A model generated the notes under the pieces. The model worked only from the letters and a program-made list of their open reading frames with translations, ran no database searches and had not been told where the DNA came from. A program made the translations under genes and the position numbers. Positions 60,796 through 64,000 of a DNA stretch of 64,000 nucleotides are shown here, piece after piece (position 1 is the stretch's first letter; each line of letters starts with the position of its first letter). This stretch comes from Enchytraeus crypticus (Eukaryota; Annelida; Clitellata; Enchytraeida; Enchytraeidae), in contig CAJHZI010000496.1 in assembly GCA_905160935.1 (NCBI GenBank), forward strand, positions 607,501 to 671,500, read 5' to 3'.

Positions 60796-61140
60796 TGTGA
60801 TTCCTTGGCGTCTCTGCCCCAGTGGAGATTAGAATGGTCAGTCGCTGATGTCAGAAACCACCATCTGGTTCAGGATCTGTCTCAAGCGCTGCCTGGAATG
60901 AATCTCTGCAGAGGAAGTTGGTGCCATTTGAATCGTTTCCGTACGGGTCATGATAGATGCAGAGAAAGTGAGTTTCGCTGGGGTATCTGTGATTCGCCGC
61001 TTTGTGACTACGGCCAATCTCAAAACATGAAACATATCGTTGAGTAGTGCCCTCTAACCTGCCTACTGAGTGGACTGTCTACGCTAAGTTGCCTTACGAG
61101 TGAAGCAGCTGTCTGGATTAATGCATAGGCCTACGCTAAA
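60794..61140 (+). mobile_element. Jockey-like LINE 3' end (pol C-terminus)
   Basis: The plus strand encodes CRGSWCHLNRFRTGHDRCRE, WGICDSPLCDYGQSQNMKHI and VE, the C-terminal Zn-knuckle-like end (R-x-x-L-N-R-x-R-T-G-x-x-R, C-x-C-G) of Jockey/CR1-group LINE polymerases. A third LINE lineage in the window. 5'-truncated and inactive. Confidence 0.85.
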
Positions 61141-62177
61141 TAAAAGACTTCGTATCTATGGCAAGTTCTTTGCGATTATTTATTTACACGTCAGTTTTAT
61201 TTCGGCAATTCATTAAAATAGTAAATATTCGTATTAATTTACTTTTTAAAGTTATTGTGCTCATTTGACTTCTATTGCTTGTAGATATCGAAACATATTT
61301 AAGAATTAACTTTAACTTCTGACTTAGAAGATTAATATTGAAGAAGGACTTCTTTATTTTTATCAGTGATACTATTTTTAATTTTCAGTAACAATTTGGA
61401 ACAGATCGGATATTCCAAATTTCTTTTGAACGCTGCTGTGATATTGCTAAGTATACTTTAAGAAATGAAAAATCGGAAGTTGTTGACATTATATATATTA
61501 AAATTGTTTAAACTAATTTAAATAATATATATTGTGTCAAGGACATTTCAAGTGCAGTATTCTTTTATTACTCAATATATGGTTTTCCATATTAAATATC
61601 ATGCACAGTCCAAGGATTTTTTGTAGTTGATAATTTTAAGGAGTGAGTTGCCATGGTCAGAGACCAATTGTCAAAGCCTAAGCCTTTATATTTCTAAATA
61701 TTTTCTCCATTTCAGTGCACAGTAATTTATATTAATGGCTGAAAATATTCACTTTAAGCTTTATCGTGTCTTAACTAATTGATGTTGATAAGAGAGCCAT
61801 TTCATTGAAACTCTTTAAATAGAAGAGGTGACACATCTATAACTAAATATTAAGGTCTTCTCTCTTATTTCAATGTCTAGATGGTCTACTGCCATTAATT
61901 TAAGACTTTATATACCAGCTGCTAAGGTCCTAAATGAAGTTCTAGTACTAGTAACACAAAGTTAAAGGCCACGAATGTATATATTTAATTTGGGCGTACA
62001 GTACGCAAATATATGGAAAGTATGTAAATCATTAAACCTATATTGTTTGTTTGATTGCAGAAGAAATATTTAGATACACTTGCGAATGTTTAGAGTACTA
62101 ATGAAAATTTACTTCTGAGAATATACATGAAGTAGTGAAGCTCCTGTAAATTAGCTCTGAAGGAAAAATATCCTAAG

Positions 62178-64000
62178 ATGAGGTCGTTTCTGATAACAGT
62201 TGGTAGCTTGATGTTGACGGCAGGCGTTCTGACTAATGCCTATATCCACAAGCGCCAGTTCTATCCATCAGTTGTGTATATCACTAAATCGAGCCCAAGC
62301 ATGGCAGTGCTATATGTTCAGGCTCTTGTACTGATTGTCCTGCTCGGGAAGATTATGCGTCAAATATTCTTCAGTCAGCTTCGTTCAGCTGAACTTGAAC
62401 ATTTAATTGAGAGATCATGGTATGCCGTAACCGAAACATGCTTGGCATTTACTGTTTTTCGAGACGATTTTAGTCCGAGATTTGTTGCATTGTTTACCGT
62501 TCTTCTTTTCTTGAAGTGTTTCCATTGGCTCGGAGAGGATCGAATTGATTATATGGAAAGAAGTCCAGTAATCACTTGGCTTTTCCACATTCGAGCTGTC
62601 AGTTTATTAACTTTGCTTGGATTTCTCGATGCTTTCTTTGTCTCTCATGCCTATTCGAACACTCTTATTAAAGGTCCGTCTGTTCAACTGGTGTTTGGGT
62701 TTGAGTATGCCATTCTACTCACTGTGGTTATTCACATCTTTGTTAAGTATATCCTGCACACTATTGACGTTCAGAGTGAGAATCCATGGGAAAACAAGGC
62801 CGTATATCTGCTGTATGCTGAGCTGGGACTAGGACTTGTCAAATGTTTCCTCTATATCACATTTCTGGCAATAATGATTAAGGTAAGTGCTGGATTTGTT
62901 AAAATTAAGTTACACCAAGACAGTGGCAGACTAGCATGATAATATTAGATTAATTAGTATTTAATTAATCATATTAGATATAATTACTAATTAATTAATT
63001 AAATCATATTAGATTACTTTGTAATTAATTAACTAATCATATTAATTAATTAAGCATATTGAATTAATTAGTAATTAATTAATTGATCATATTAACTTAA
63101 TTAGTGATTAAATAATTATCCTCTAATCTAGTTTGACACTGTACAGTAAGTTATATTTTAAAGTATACACTTATAAGTTATAATTCCAATTTTGTAATAA
63201 TGTTTGTTTATTTAAATATTTATACTGTTATCTATATAGTTGATTGAATTGACTATATAGATAGCAGGTATATATTCCTACTCACATGCTGCTTTTCACG
63301 CTACATAAAGAGCACTCCATCGATCAACGAATCAATCCCTTTACAAAAGGCCTTGCTTTTTTCACAGTTTAATGTAGCCTATAGATTGGTAGTAATATGG
63401 TTTTGTTTTGTGGTTTTCCGTTGTCTTCAGAAATTCTTGCTCAGTCGCCTCTTGTGACATGCACAATTTATGGTTGATCTATGATTTTAGTATCTTGGAT
63501 CCATCACAGGCCAAAGATGTGTTATTTATTATAAAATATTGATTGATTGATAAGACTATATAGTCTAAATTAATTTATAGTATTGAACATGTATACTAAC
63601 TGGATTTATATTGTACACCATTACACAACAGATGAGTTGTTGTTTGTTTAGTCCTGTGATATGGTTTTTGGGTATTCAATAGCAACAACATTTACAACTT
63701 TTATAGTGTTTGCTGTCTTCAGTATTCAATGATTGAATCGAGCACAATGGAATCAAAGCCAAGGCATGTTTACTATAAAGCGGTATAAATCCAATATCTG
63801 ATAGACCAATACGGCGATAGGAAAATACTTTCAGTGTTTTAATTGAAGAGTTGTAATCTCAAATGCTTGGGCTTGTGAAATAAATATCATATATATCTTC
63901 TTAAATATTAAATATGACAAAATGTTAATGATTTAACTGTATATTGCTCTTTTGTTGATGCAGGTCCACACTTTCCCGCTGTTTGTCATCAGGCCGATGT
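62178..64000 (+). CDS. SYVN1: Synoviolin/HRD1 E3 ubiquitin ligase, N-terminal part (gene runs off the window)
   Basis: Membrane-embedded ER E3 ligase of ER-associated degradation. Two exons are visible: 62178-62882 (235 codons, donor ATTAAG|GTAAGT, phase 0) and the beginning of the next at 63964 (acceptor TTGATGCAG, encoding VHTFPLFVIRPM), which joins as IMIK-VHTFPLF exactly as in the family. Exon 1 encodes the multi-span membrane domain: an N-terminal hydrophobic helix (MRSFLITVGSLMLTAGVL), then FYPSVVYITKSSPSMAVLY, the hallmark SWYAVTETCLAFTVFRDDF, CFHWLGEDRIDYMERSP, SVQLVFGFEYAIL and QSENPWENKAVYLLY. The RING finger and C-terminal tail lie beyond the right edge. The start ATG is in the position of the vertebrate start. 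Confidence 0.97.
62941..63118. repeat. TAATTA-rich degenerate repeat in SYVN1 intron 1
   Basis: About 180 bp made almost only of AATTAATTA and CATATTAG/CATATTA pieces, repeating loosely every 30-35 bp. It begins about 60 bp after the exon 1 donor. Confidence 0.8.
63270..63475 (+). repeat. Dispersed repeat, family 3, copy b
   Basis: Second copy of the repeat at 59020-59225, in the first SYVN1 intron: ACTCACATGCTGCTTTTCAC, ACATAAAGAGCACTC, and TTGCTCAGTCGCCTCTTGTG in the same order and spacing. Confidence 0.6.

Larger units (their letters stand above)
55737..62177. other. Region between the divergent KMT2C/D and SYVN1 genes
   Basis: About 6.4 kb without a convincing exon on either strand. I looked specifically on the minus strand for the PHD-finger clusters and HMG box expected upstream in full-length KMT2C/D genes and saw none. 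It should hold both promoters and 5' UTRs. Repeats inside: a duplicated/palindromic unit (57145-57575), an L2/CR1-type LINE end (58020-58475), a dispersed repeat (59020-59225), SINE family 2 fragments (60285-60340, 60645-60795) and a Jockey-like LINE end (60794-61140). Confidence 0.55.

Overview
This is a 64-kb piece of an AT-rich, intron-rich animal nuclear genome, almost certainly from an invertebrate. The evidence is split genes with GT-AG introns, unmistakable metazoan proteins (a KMT2C/D histone methyltransferase, synoviolin, mitochondrial ribosomal protein S18C, an AGAP ArfGAP), several non-LTR retrotransposon lineages, tRNA-derived SINEs, a mariner-type transposon and many dinucleotide microsatellites. 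I cannot name the species or phylum from the sequence.

Layout from left to right. Positions 1-17,800 are the 5' part of an AGAP (centaurin-gamma/PIKE) gene on the minus strand. A short first coding exon (17617-17794) carries the family's conserved N-terminus. A 1.1-kb-codon single-exon reading frame (3489-6906) looks like an alternative long N-terminal exon, like that of vertebrate PIKE-L. The shared GTPase/PH/ArfGAP exons would lie beyond the left edge. Positions 21,512-29,986 hold a complete five-exon gene for mitochondrial ribosomal protein bS18m (MRPS18C), minus strand; its introns are largely built of mobile elements. Positions 30-35 kb are intergenic, with an internally deleted mariner-like element inserted inside a TA microsatellite. 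Positions 35,353-55,736 hold a 21-exon KMT2C/D (MLL3/4, Drosophila Trr) gene, minus strand. I joined all 21 exons by matching splice phases; they give one uninterrupted reading frame of about 2,563 residues with coiled coil, extended PHD finger, FYRN, FYRC, SET and post-SET in family order. Positions 55.7-62.2 kb are intergenic or 5' flank, rich in repeats. From 62,178 to the right edge is the start of SYVN1/HRD1 on the plus strand, head-to-head with the methyltransferase.

The genes are unrelated housekeeping/regulatory genes (histone H3K4 methylation at enhancers, ER-associated degradation, mitochondrial translation, Arf/endosome traffic) and do not form a functional cluster. The most notable points are: the methyltransferase appears to start just before its coiled-coil half, with no visible PHD-cluster/HMG exons upstream, which resembles the split Trr/LPT arrangement; a GC-AG intron inside the SET domain; a LINE fragment that is in frame with the SET exon directly across its splice donor; a decapeptide-repeat array in the putative AGAP N-terminal exon; and informative transposon structures (mariner in TA repeat, LINE with an inverted 5' end, LINE tails that seed GA microsatellites, and a SINE family with intact A and B boxes).
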